Shown here in pieces: positions 1-8,250 of a stretch of DNA of 64,000 nt (positions within the stretch are counted from its first letter, which is position 1; the number at the start of each line of letters is the position of its first letter). A program made the translations under genes and the position numbers. This DNA comes from an uncultured Pelagibacteraceae bacterium (lineage in GTDB: Bacteria; Pseudomonadota; Alphaproteobacteria; Pelagibacterales; Pelagibacteraceae). The notes beneath the pieces were generated by a model. That model was not told the DNA's origin. It worked only from the letters and a program-made list of their open reading frames with translations, and ran no database searches. The stretch is from assembly GCA_902587435.1 (NCBI GenBank), contig CACILF010000001.1, positions 49,435-113,434 on the forward strand. The letters are read 5' to 3'.

Positions 1-1
1 T

Positions 2-1174
2 AATTATTCAGGCAATGAAATTGAAATGAAAAAGCAAATAGAAGAAATAAATAAAGAAGATGTTGAGGGTTACGAAAAATTAGTAAGTTTTACAAAAAAA
101 ATTTTTGATAAAGGTTTTACAGAACTTGCTGATGTTCCATTTGATAAACCATTAATAATGATGCGGCAATTACCAGCGTTATTAAAACTTAAAAGCTACA
201 AGTCAGTTTATTCTTTAGTCTCTTCTTATATAAAAAATGAAAAATTAAGAAGAATATTAAGCATGCATCCTCTTTTGGTTGGAGGAAATCCTTTTACTAC
301 AACTTCTATTTATGGATTAATTTTATACTTAGAAAAAAAATGGGGCATTCATTATTCAATGGGTGGAACAGGAAATATTATAAAAGGTTTTGAAAAATTG
401 ATGAATGAAGTCGGTATAGAAATAATAAAAGGACATGAAGTTAATAAAATTATTACAGATGGAAATAAAATTACTGGTATACAACTAGATGACCAAACTA
501 AAATTGATGCCAATAATGTTATTTGTAATGCAGATCCACCTGCAGTTTATGAAAAAATGTTAAATGGAAATAAAAATAGCTCGTTATTGTTTAAATGGAA
601 AAAAAATAGAATGGAATACTCAATGGGACTGTTTGTTTATTATTTTGGAACCAAAAAAACTTATGATGACGTAGAACATCATACTATAAAGTTTGGTAAT
701 AAATACAAAGAACACCTTGATGATATATTTCATAATAAAAAGCTAAATAACGATATAAGTTATTATCTTCACAGACCATCTGCTACTGACAAATCTATGG
801 CTCCTCAAGGACAGGATTGTTTTTATGTTCTAATTCCTGTTCCAAACAATCAATCAAAAATTGATTGGTCTGTTGAAGGTGAAAAAATGAAGAATTTAGT
901 AATTGATAAGATGGAAAAGGATTTAATGCCTAACCTTAGAGAAAATATTACTGAAGATTTTTATTTAACACCAGATTACTTTGAAAAAGAACTTAATACT
1001 AAATATGGCTCTGGTTTTTCAATACAGCCAAAATTTTCACAATCAGCTTACTTCAGATTTCATAATAAATCTGAAATTTATGATGGTCTTTATTTTGTAG
1101 GAGCAGGAACACATCCAGGAGCTGGCGTTCCAGGTGTTCTATCATCAGCTAAAGTATTGGATAAAATAATTTAA
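2..1174 (+). CDS. crtI: Phytoene desaturase CrtI, C-terminal part (5' truncated by window edge)
   Basis: Reading frame is open upstream of the track ATG to the window edge; C-terminus YFVGAGTHPGAGVPGVLSSAKVL is typical of CrtI; followed by crtB and crtY. Confidence 0.93.
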   Translation, partial: NYSGNEIEMKKQIEEINKEDVEGYEKLVSFTKKIFDKGFTELADVPFDKPLIMMRQLPALLKLKSYKSVYSLVSSYIKNEKLRRILSMHPLLVGGNPFTTTSIYGLILYLEKKWGIHYSMGGTGNIIKGFEKLMNEVGIEIIKGHEVNKIITDGNKITGIQLDDQTKIDANNVICNADPPAVYEKMLNGNKNSSLLFKWKKNRMEYSMGLFVYYFGTKKTYDDVEHHTIKFGNKYKEHLDDIFHNKKLNNDISYYLHRPSATDKSMAPQGQDCFYVLIPVPNNQSKIDWSVEGEKMKNLVIDKMEKDLMPNLRENITEDFYLTPDYFEKELNTKYGSGFSIQPKFSQSAYFRFHNKSEIYDGLYFVGAGTHPGAGVPGVLSSAKVLDKII

Positions 1175-2064
1175 TGTCTAATGTAAACTACCTAGCTCAA
1201 TTTGCTAAATCATTTAATTGGGCTGGATTTTTTTTACCAAAAAATGTTTACCAAGATTGTTCTAAGTTATACGCGTTTTGTAGAGTGCTGGATGATCTGG
1301 TAGATGAAAAAGTAAATTTGGAATTAAGAGTGGAAAGATTTAATGAAATTAAAAATATTTATAAAAAAACTTATGAAATAGATAATAATGATAGAAAAAT
1401 ATTAAACCAAAATGAATATGGATTAATTGTAAATGATATGATTGACCTTGCATATAATAACAATATTAAACGAATTATTTTAGATGATTTAATTGAGGGT
1501 GTTGGCTCAGATTTAAAACAAAAAGTTTATTTAAGATCAGTAAAAGATTTATTAGTTTATTCATACAGAGTAGCTGGAACAGTTGGTTTAATGATGGCTA
1601 AAATATTAAATGTATACGACACAAGATCCTTGAAAGGAGCTATAGATTTGGGAATTGCTATGCAACTTACTAATATAGCAAGAGATGTTATTGAAGATAA
1701 AAAAATGAATAGACAATATATTAAGTCCGATTTTGAAAATATTGAAGCAACGTTGAAACTGGCAGATATGTTTTATGAAAGTTCATATACTTCAATAAAG
1801 AAAATTCCATTCAAATATAGGTTTGCAATAATTGTAGCCAGAAGAGTTTACAGACAAATAGGAAGAAAGATTATACAAAAAAGAAATATGGAGAATTATG
1901 AAAAATCAGGAAAAATTTATGTTAATAATTTTGGAAAAATATATCAAACAATTCTATCTTTATTTGATTTAATGTTTCTGTATTTAAAAGATGTAGAATC
2001 TCATCAGAGAATAAGAGAGCACGAAATTATAAGAGAGGAAATAAACCTAGATGAAAGAATTTGA
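1174..2064 (+). CDS. crtB: Phytoene synthase
   Basis: FCRVLDDLVDE, YRVAGTVGLMM and AMQLTNIARDVIED motifs of squalene/phytoene synthases. Confidence 0.94.
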   Translation: MSNVNYLAQFAKSFNWAGFFLPKNVYQDCSKLYAFCRVLDDLVDEKVNLELRVERFNEIKNIYKKTYEIDNNDRKILNQNEYGLIVNDMIDLAYNNNIKRIILDDLIEGVGSDLKQKVYLRSVKDLLVYSYRVAGTVGLMMAKILNVYDTRSLKGAIDLGIAMQLTNIARDVIEDKKMNRQYIKSDFENIEATLKLADMFYESSYTSIKKIPFKYRFAIIVARRVYRQIGRKIIQKRNMENYEKSGKIYVNNFGKIYQTILSLFDLMFLYLKDVESHQRIREHEIIREEINLDERI

Positions 2065-3115
2065 TTATATTATTTTGGGTGGTGGTTGCGCAGGTTTATC
2101 TTTAGCTTACTCTCTAGAAATAAATAAAAAATTAAATGATAAAACTTTAGCTATAGTTGAAACTAGAGATGAATATAAAAGAGATAAAACATGGTCATTT
2201 TGGAAAGTCAGTGATCATAATTTTGATGACTGTGTTATCAAAAGTTGGAATAATTTTTCTATCAATTCTAAATTAGGATCTCATGAAATTATAAATAAAG
2301 AGTATCCTTATCAAACTATAGACAGTGGTTTGTTTTACAAAAAAGTCTTAAATGAACTAAAACAGAATAGAAATATACAATTTTTTAAAAATACAGATCA
2401 ATTTAACTTAGATAATTCATTTATATTTAATAGCATTCCATCAAAAGAAAATTATCAAGCAAAGCTTTGGCAACACTTTAAAGGTATAGAAATTGAAACA
2501 CAGAAAGATATTTTTGATGATGAAATTTTTAACTTAATGGATTTTGATTGTGATCAAAGAGATAATGTCCACTTTTTTTACACATTACCTTTTTCAAAAA
2601 ATAAGGCTCTAATAGAAACAACTTGGCTATCAAAAATGGATGATAAAACATTAAATGATTATGATATTCAGCTAGAAAAATATATCAAAGAAACTCTTAA
2701 AATAAAAAATTATAAAATTAATTATCAGGAAGAAGGAGCTATACCTTTGTTCTATCCATCAATTAATTCAGAGAAAAACAAAATTAATATTGGATCTGCT
2801 GGTGGCATGACCCGTTTAAGTACTGGATATACTTTTCTTAATATTCAAAATCATAGCAAATACATAACTAATAATATTGAAAAAATTCAAAATATGAAAG
2901 CTTTTCATATTGGAAAGAAATACGAGTTTCTTGATAATATATTTTTAAATGTCTTGAAAAATAATCCAGATAAAATGCCAAAAATATTTTTAAATATGTT
3001 TAAAGCATCTTCCAAAACAGTTATAAAATTTCTATCAAATAAAAGTAACATTTTTGAAGATTTAGGAATAATTTTAAAAATGCCAAAATGGATGTTTATT
3101 AAAAATATTTTTTAA
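2051..3115 (+). CDS. crtY: Lycopene beta-cyclase, CrtY type
   Basis: N-terminal dinucleotide fold DYIILGGGCAGLSLAYSL, DKTWSFWK motif; overlaps crtB by 14 nt. Confidence 0.9.
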   Translation: MKEFDYIILGGGCAGLSLAYSLEINKKLNDKTLAIVETRDEYKRDKTWSFWKVSDHNFDDCVIKSWNNFSINSKLGSHEIINKEYPYQTIDSGLFYKKVLNELKQNRNIQFFKNTDQFNLDNSFIFNSIPSKENYQAKLWQHFKGIEIETQKDIFDDEIFNLMDFDCDQRDNVHFFYTLPFSKNKALIETTWLSKMDDKTLNDYDIQLEKYIKETLKIKNYKINYQEEGAIPLFYPSINSEKNKINIGSAGGMTRLSTGYTFLNIQNHSKYITNNIEKIQNMKAFHIGKKYEFLDNIFLNVLKNNPDKMPKIFLNMFKASSKTVIKFLSNKSNIFEDLGIILKMPKWMFIKNIF

Positions 3116-3120
3116 ATTAG

Positions 3121-4026
3121 ATGAATAAAATAAATTACTATCATTCATTAATTTTTTTTAATTTATGTATATTATTATCAGCATTTGAATTTTTAAGAGA
3201 TAATAGTTTACTTATTTTATCTTTATTTCTTATACTAAGTTTGGGAATTTCTCATGGAGCGTTAGATCATATAAAAGGAAAAAAATTATTAAAACTTCTA
3301 AATTATAAATCTACCTCAATATTTTATATTTCATATGTTTTAGTTGGATTAAGTATAATTCTATTATGGCTATTATTTTCTAAAATTTTATTATTAATTT
3401 TTTTAATAGTTGCATCATATCATTTTGGCAAAGAAGACTCGGAATTCATAAACAGTAAATCTAATCTTGAATTAGTTTATTTTTTTAAAGGATCTCTGGT
3501 GATAACAGCCCCATTGTTATTTCATAAAACTGAAACTCTAAATATTTTCAATAATTTAAATTTTGATATTTCACAAAGTTTATTGATATCGAATGAATTT
3601 TTATATGCATTTATAACAATTAGTTTATTTGCAAATATTATTATTTCATTGAATAAACAAATTGATATCAAATCACTACTAATGATGGATTTTATATCCA
3701 TCCTGCTACTAAACTTTTTCTTGAATCCAATTTTAGCATTTACAATTTATTTTTGTTTTTTACACTCTATTAGACATTCATTTAAATTATCTAATGAACT
3801 TAATAAAAAAAATTTTATTAAAGGGTTTAAGGAGTTTTTAGTAAAAGCAATGCCATTAACTATTTTAACCGCTATTTTATTCTTAATTTCTCTATTTTTT
3901 TTAAATAACTATTACTTTTTAGATAATGCTATATCAAAAGTAATATTTATTGGTTTGGCGTCTTTAACCTTTCCACATATATTGCTGGAATATTTTTTAG
4001 AAAAAAATGAAAAGCAAAGAAATTAA
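3121..4026 (+). CDS. blh: Brp/Blh-family beta-carotene 15,15'-dioxygenase (retinal formation)
   Basis: Multi-TM protein with SHGALDH, YHFGKED and HSIRHS histidine motifs of Brp/Blh; follows crtIBY. Confidence 0.9.
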   Translation: MNKINYYHSLIFFNLCILLSAFEFLRDNSLLILSLFLILSLGISHGALDHIKGKKLLKLLNYKSTSIFYISYVLVGLSIILLWLLFSKILLLIFLIVASYHFGKEDSEFINSKSNLELVYFFKGSLVITAPLLFHKTETLNIFNNLNFDISQSLLISNEFLYAFITISLFANIIISLNKQIDIKSLLMMDFISILLLNFFLNPILAFTIYFCFLHSIRHSFKLSNELNKKNFIKGFKEFLVKAMPLTILTAILFLISLFFLNNYYFLDNAISKVIFIGLASLTFPHILLEYFLEKNEKQRN

Positions 4027-4951
4027 AATTTTACTCGCTGCCCCACGTGGCTTCTGCGCTGGCGTAGAGCGAGCCATAGAAATTGTAAAAAAAAGTATAA
4101 ATAAATATGGAGCACCAGTGTATGTAAGGCATGAAATTGTTCACAATAAACATGTGGTTGATGGTCTTAAAAAAATTGGTGCTATTTTTGTCGAAGAACT
4201 AGATGAAATAAAAGATAAAACTAGACCAGTAATTTTTTCTGCTCACGGAGTTCCAAAAAAAGTCCCTATTGAAGCAGAAAATTTTAAAATGGAATATGTG
4301 GATGCAACATGCCCACTTGTGTCGAAAGTTCATAGAGAAGCTGAAAATTTAAATAAAAATGGATTGCAAATTTTATTAATTGGACACAAAGATCATCCAG
4401 AAGTTATAGGAACTATGGGTCAAATTCCTGAGGGTGAAATAGATCTTATTGAAAATGTTAATGATGCAAATAATTATGAAAATAAATCTAAAAAAAAATT
4501 GGCTTTTGTTACCCAAACAACTCTTTCTGTTGATGATACAAAAGAAATAATATCAGCATTAAAGAAAAAATTTCCAGAAATTAGAGAACCAAAAAAAGAA
4601 GATATCTGCTACGCAACTACAAATAGACAAGCTGCTGTTAAAAAAATTGCAGAAAAATGTGAAATGTTTTTTGTTATTGGAAGCAGAAATTCATCTAACT
4701 CTTTAAGATTAGTTGAAGTTGCAAAAAACTCTGGATGCACAAATTCGAGATTAATTCATTCTGAAAGTGATGTACCTTTTGAGGAAATTGAAAAATACAA
4801 AACTATTGGAATTTCATCAGGGGCTTCTGCACCAGAAATATTGGTTGATAACTTTATAAATAATTTAAAAAAAGAATTTACAGTGGCGATAGAAGAAATA
4901 GAAATAGTTAAAGAAAATATAACATTTAAAATTCCAGGAAAATTAAACTAG
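4007..4951 (+). CDS. ispH: 4-hydroxy-3-methylbut-2-enyl diphosphate reductase
   Basis: LAAPRGFCAGVERAIEIV, conserved Cys (DATCPLVSKVH) and SSGASAPE motifs; overlaps blh by 20 nt. Confidence 0.96.
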   Translation: MKSKEIKILLAAPRGFCAGVERAIEIVKKSINKYGAPVYVRHEIVHNKHVVDGLKKIGAIFVEELDEIKDKTRPVIFSAHGVPKKVPIEAENFKMEYVDATCPLVSKVHREAENLNKNGLQILLIGHKDHPEVIGTMGQIPEGEIDLIENVNDANNYENKSKKKLAFVTQTTLSVDDTKEIISALKKKFPEIREPKKEDICYATTNRQAAVKKIAEKCEMFFVIGSRNSSNSLRLVEVAKNSGCTNSRLIHSESDVPFEEIEKYKTIGISSGASAPEILVDNFINNLKKEFTVAIEEIEIVKENITFKIPGKLN

Positions 4952-5920
4952 ATGGCAATTTATACAAAAATTTCTTCAAAAGATATTCTGTTAATTGAAA
5001 AAAATTATAATTTAGGAAAAATAGTTTCTTTTAAGGGTATTAAAAAAGGAATTGAAAATACTAATTATCTTTTAAAAACAAAAAACAAAAAATTCATACT
5101 TACACTTTTTGAAAAAAGAGTTCAAAAAAAAGATTTGCCTTTCTTTATGAATTTAATGGATAAATTAAGTAAATATAAAATTAATTGTCCAAAACCTCAA
5201 AAAAATAAAAGGGGAAGTTTTTTAATAAAAATTAAAAACAAAACAGCATCCATTGTTTCCTTTGTTGAAGGAAAAGATAAGTTAAAATTAAGCCCAAAAA
5301 AATGTTACGAAATTGGTAAAAATATAGCTAAATTTCACAAAGCATCAAAAAAAATAAAACTTTATAGAAAAAATTCTTTATCTTTAAAAGATTGGCCAAA
5401 ATTATTAAATAAGATTGGAAATAAATCCAAAATTATAAGCCCTAATTTAAATAGTTTGATGAAAAATAGTTTTCTACAAATAAAAAATAAATGGCCAAAA
5501 AATTTACCTTTTGGAATTATTCATGCTGATTTATTTATTGATAATATCTTTTTTAAGAAAAACAAATTTTATGGATATATAGACTTCTATTTCGCGTGTA
5601 ATGATTTTCTAATGTACGAAATTGCTATTTGTATTAATGCATTATGCTTTGATAAAAAAAATAGTAAATTTATATTTAATAAGAAAAAATCAAAAAATCT
5701 TATTAAAGGTTATTCAAAAATAAGAAAATTCTCTGATAAAGAGAAAAAATCTCTAAATGTTTTGTGTAAAGGAGCGGCTCTTAGATATTTATTAACAAGA
5801 ACTTATGATTATTTAAATACTCCAAAAAGTGCAGTTATTAAGATTAAGAATCCAAGAGAATATATTCAAAAACTTAAAGTGCATAATCAATTTAATAACT
5901 TTAAAAATTATTATAATTAA
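4952..5920 (+). CDS. thrB: Homoserine kinase (ThrB, aminoglycoside phosphotransferase fold)
   Basis: GIENTNYLL, FGIIHADLFIDNIFF, GYIDFYFACND motifs; ispH-thrB-rnhA order is common in alphaproteobacteria. Confidence 0.9.
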   Translation: MAIYTKISSKDILLIEKNYNLGKIVSFKGIKKGIENTNYLLKTKNKKFILTLFEKRVQKKDLPFFMNLMDKLSKYKINCPKPQKNKRGSFLIKIKNKTASIVSFVEGKDKLKLSPKKCYEIGKNIAKFHKASKKIKLYRKNSLSLKDWPKLLNKIGNKSKIISPNLNSLMKNSFLQIKNKWPKNLPFGIIHADLFIDNIFFKKNKFYGYIDFYFACNDFLMYEIAICINALCFDKKNSKFIFNKKKSKNLIKGYSKIRKFSDKEKKSLNVLCKGAALRYLLTRTYDYLNTPKSAVIKIKNPREYIQKLKVHNQFNNFKNYYN

Positions 5921-6343
5921 ATGATAAAAATTTATACCGATGGTTCTTGTTTGGAAAATCCAGGAAATGGTGGATGGGCAGCAATAATTATTGATGATGG
6001 GAAAAAAACTTGGATTAAAGGAAGTAAAAAAAATACTACAAACAATCAAATGGAGTTGCTTGCTCCTATTGAAGCATTAAAAAAAATTCCAAAAGGTAGT
6101 GAAGTTCAAATTTTCACAGACTCCAAATATGTAAAGTCAGGAATAACGGAATGGATACATAATTGGAAAAAAAATGGATGGAAAACTGCTGACAAACAAC
6201 CAGTTAAAAATAAAGAACTTTGGACAGAATTAGATCTTCTAAATAATGAATTTGAAATAAGTTGGAATTGGGTAAAGGCACATTCAACAGATGAATTAAA
6301 TAATGAAGTCGATTTGATTGCTAGAGAAGCTGCAAATTTATAA
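5921..6343 (+). CDS. rnhA: Ribonuclease HI
   Basis: IYTDGSCLENPGNGGWAA, TNNQMELLA, FTDSKYV, WVKAHS motifs. Confidence 0.96.
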   Translation: MIKIYTDGSCLENPGNGGWAAIIIDDGKKTWIKGSKKNTTNNQMELLAPIEALKKIPKGSEVQIFTDSKYVKSGITEWIHNWKKNGWKTADKQPVKNKELWTELDLLNNEFEISWNWVKAHSTDELNNEVDLIAREAANL

Positions 6344-6355
6344 AATATTTAGAAT

Positions 6356-6421
6356 ATGCAATATTTTTTTGCTCCAGTAATAGTTTTGATTGTATTCATA
6401 ATTATCATGATGGTAGCTTGA
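6356..6421 (+). CDS. Putative 21-aa hydrophobic micro-ORF (MQYFFAPVIVLIVFIIIMMVA)
   Basis: Not in ORF track; 13 nt after rnhA, same strand; translates as a single TM-like segment. No support beyond composition and position. Confidence 0.3.
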   Translation: MQYFFAPVIVLIVFIIIMMVA

Positions 6422-6450
6422 AATAAGTCTTTTCAATAAGTAAACAAATA

Positions 6451-6476
6451 ATGTGGGCAAAATTAAATGCCCACAT
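6451..6476. terminator. Stem-loop, possible bidirectional terminator
   Basis: ATGTGGGCA-AAATTAAA-TGCCCACAT, 9-bp perfect stem between convergent genes; weak T tract. Confidence 0.5.
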
Positions 6477-6488
6477 CTAAGTAGAGTT

Positions 6489-6662
6489 TTATCTCTTATT
6501 TTTTATTTTAAAACCCTTTGACTCAAGTATTTTAATCAAATTTTTTAATCTCTGTTCTCTAGATGTATTTTGATCACCTATTTTTTCAAAAAAGATAGGT
6601 TCTAAACCTTTATCCTTCTTTGATTTAAAATAGTCTTTGATTGATTGTATTTTTAGTTTCAT
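6489..6662 (-). CDS. Hypothetical 57-aa basic protein
   Basis: Manually translated: MKLKIQSIKDYFKSKKDKGLEPIFFEKIGDQNTSREQRLKNLIKILESKGFKIKNKR; preceded by AAAGGAGG Shine-Dalgarno. Confidence 0.6.
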   Translation of the reverse strand: MKLKIQSIKDYFKSKKDKGLEPIFFEKIGDQNTSREQRLKNLIKILESKGFKIKNKR

Positions 6663-6754
6663 TTGCCTCCTTTAGCGTTGTGTTTAAAGTCCCAGCAAGT
6701 AGAGTTAATTTCTAAATCAGGACTAAATAATTATATCACAAAAATATTGTTTTT

Positions 6755-6919
6755 TCATTTATTCTTGTTTCTCGTTTCTTCGTTTATGATTTCACCATAA
6801 GCTTTGATTTTTTCGTGCTCTTCTTGTTGAGCTTTCATTTTATCTCTTACACGTTTTAAACTAAAAACGACAATAAAAATAAACATTGCAAGACCAATAA
6901 TAGTTAATGCTGTATTCAT
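6755..6919 (-). CDS. Hypothetical 54-aa small membrane protein (N-terminal TM, charged C-terminus)
   Basis: Manually translated: MNTALTIIGLAMFIFIVVFSLKRVRDKMKAQQEEHEKIKAYGEIINEETRNKNK; ATG overlaps the stop of the upstream micro-ORF. Confidence 0.6.
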   Translation of the reverse strand: MNTALTIIGLAMFIFIVVFSLKRVRDKMKAQQEEHEKIKAYGEIINEETRNKNK

Positions 6920-6978
6920 TTATTTGAAAGATACCATATTAGTGCTGCTACTTCGATAATAATTAATGCTTCAAGCAT
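6916..6978 (-). CDS. Putative 20-aa micro-ORF (MLEALIIIEVAALIWYLSNK)
   Basis: ATG lies inside the end of the upstream ORF (ATGCTTGA overlap) and its TGA overlaps the next ATG (ATGA); hydrophobic. Confidence 0.4.
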   Translation of the reverse strand: MLEALIIIEVAALIWYLSNK

Positions 6979-7336
6979 TTTTGAAAGTAAACATTTTTAA
7001 AGTAATGAACTCTCTTCTCGACATTTCTTTTTTTAGAACAGGTATATATTTTTTTAAATTTTTTAAAAAATGTCTGTATTCCCATAATCTTAAAATTCCT
7101 ACAACTTTTCTAACGACAGCAGCTGCGCATATTCCAATTAAAACATTAAGAATAGTTATGGATATTAATTTTGTAGATAAAGCAAAAGCAGCAACTCCTG
7201 TGGCACCTCTTATAGCTGCCCATTTGAATTTTCTGAAACTTTCTTCATTTTTATTTTTTGAATATGAATATCCAAGAGCTGCAATTGATGCAATTGTTCC
7301 TACGGGATCCCCATAAACATAACTTGAAGATAGCAT
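6971..7336 (-). CDS. Hypothetical Ala/Gly-rich membrane protein (probably the 3' part of a larger frame-disrupted gene)
   Basis: Track ORF MLSSSYVYGDPVGTIASIAALGYSY...; the frame continues open upstream to an A8 run, where it meets a second ORF. Confidence 0.6.
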   Translation of the reverse strand: MLSSSYVYGDPVGTIASIAALGYSYSKNKNEESFRKFKWAAIRGATGVAAFALSTKLISITILNVLIGICAAAVVRKVVGILRLWEYRHFLKNLKKYIPVLKKEMSRREFITLKMFTFKNA

Positions 7337-7358
7337 TCCCGAAGCTATTTCTGTAAAT

Positions 7359-7532
7359 TCATTTTTTTTCAGAATTTTTCCATCTAAAAACTAAAGCAAG
7401 CGCTCCCACCGAAGATGAAAGCAATTCATCAAATTCAACATATTTAATATCGTTAACCCACTTCTGGGGTATAGTAGCTGTATAATGTGCAAATGATGAA
7501 AGGTAAGGACTAAATTTTAAATATTTTAGCAT
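7359..7532 (-). pseudogene. 5' part (57 aa) of the same disrupted gene, or a separate small ORF
   Basis: Manually translated: MLKYLKFSPYLSSFAHYTATIPQKWVNDIKYVEFDELLSSSVGALALVFRWKNSEKK, stop right after A8; removal of one A joins it to ...NEFTEIASGMLSSSYVYGDP... Confidence 0.5.
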
Positions 7533-7585
7533 GAATATTTTTATTAATTCAAATTAATACAAATTAAATATGATAAAATTATGTT

Positions 7586-8245
7586 TTAATTAAAAAAAAA
7601 ATTATATTTATCAACCTTAACTGGTATTTTGATAGATTTTTTATTGATTTCAATTTCAAAAGTATTCTTAAGATCGTTATTATTAACAACAAATTCTGAA
7701 ATATATTTAATTTCAATGCTTGGATATATCAAAAATTCTGAATTTCTAATTCTTTTTCCATCAGGTTTGTCATGCCAAGAATCACTATTTATAATTTTCC
7801 AATTCAATTTATTTAAACTATTTAAACTATAATATTTACGCGTATCTAAGCTTGCTGCATTTCCATCAGTAAATGCAAAATCTTTATTAATATCAGTTAT
7901 TAATTTTATTGATGATATTTTGCAAAAAAAAATATTATTTTGATCTTCTCTTATTCTAGATAATGTAGGTGTTTTTGGTGTAAAATATAATGGAACTAAA
8001 TCATGTAATTTTTTTTTTTTGTTTCCTGATATATATAAATTAATTGATGATCTTAATTTCTGTACCTCATTATCTGCAAAACTCTCATACTTTATTTTAT
8101 TAGCTTTATTTTGAGGTAAAATTCCATTTTCAATAATGCTTTTAAAATTTTTTTTTTTTGACATGTAAAAAAGATGTTCAGGAAATTCTTTACACTGATT
8201 TAGTTTATTTTTTCTCCAAGTTGATAAATTCTCTTTGCTTAACAT
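7586..8245 (-). CDS. darT: DarT-like DNA ADP-ribosyltransferase toxin (DUF4433)
   Basis: LFYMSKKKNFKSIIENGILP, VPLYFTPKTPTLSRI, FAFTDGNAAS and RIRNSEFLIYPSIEI blocks match the DarT family layout; adjacent to a DarG-like macrodomain gene. Confidence 0.82.
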   Translation of the reverse strand: MLSKENLSTWRKNKLNQCKEFPEHLFYMSKKKNFKSIIENGILPQNKANKIKYESFADNEVQKLRSSINLYISGNKKKKLHDLVPLYFTPKTPTLSRIREDQNNIFFCKISSIKLITDINKDFAFTDGNAASLDTRKYYSLNSLNKLNWKIINSDSWHDKPDGKRIRNSEFLIYPSIEIKYISEFVVNNNDLKNTFEIEINKKSIKIPVKVDKYNFFFN

Positions 8246-8250
8246 TTGAT

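Noticed and set aside
5813-6049. Minus-strand ORF across thrB/rnhA junction
   Set aside because: Overlaps two confident genes in antisense; low-complexity composition.
6966-7316. 116-aa plus-strand track ORF
   Set aside because: Fully antisense to 6971-7336. The minus frame is favoured because it joins the upstream frame-split ORF and couples to the micro-ORFs.
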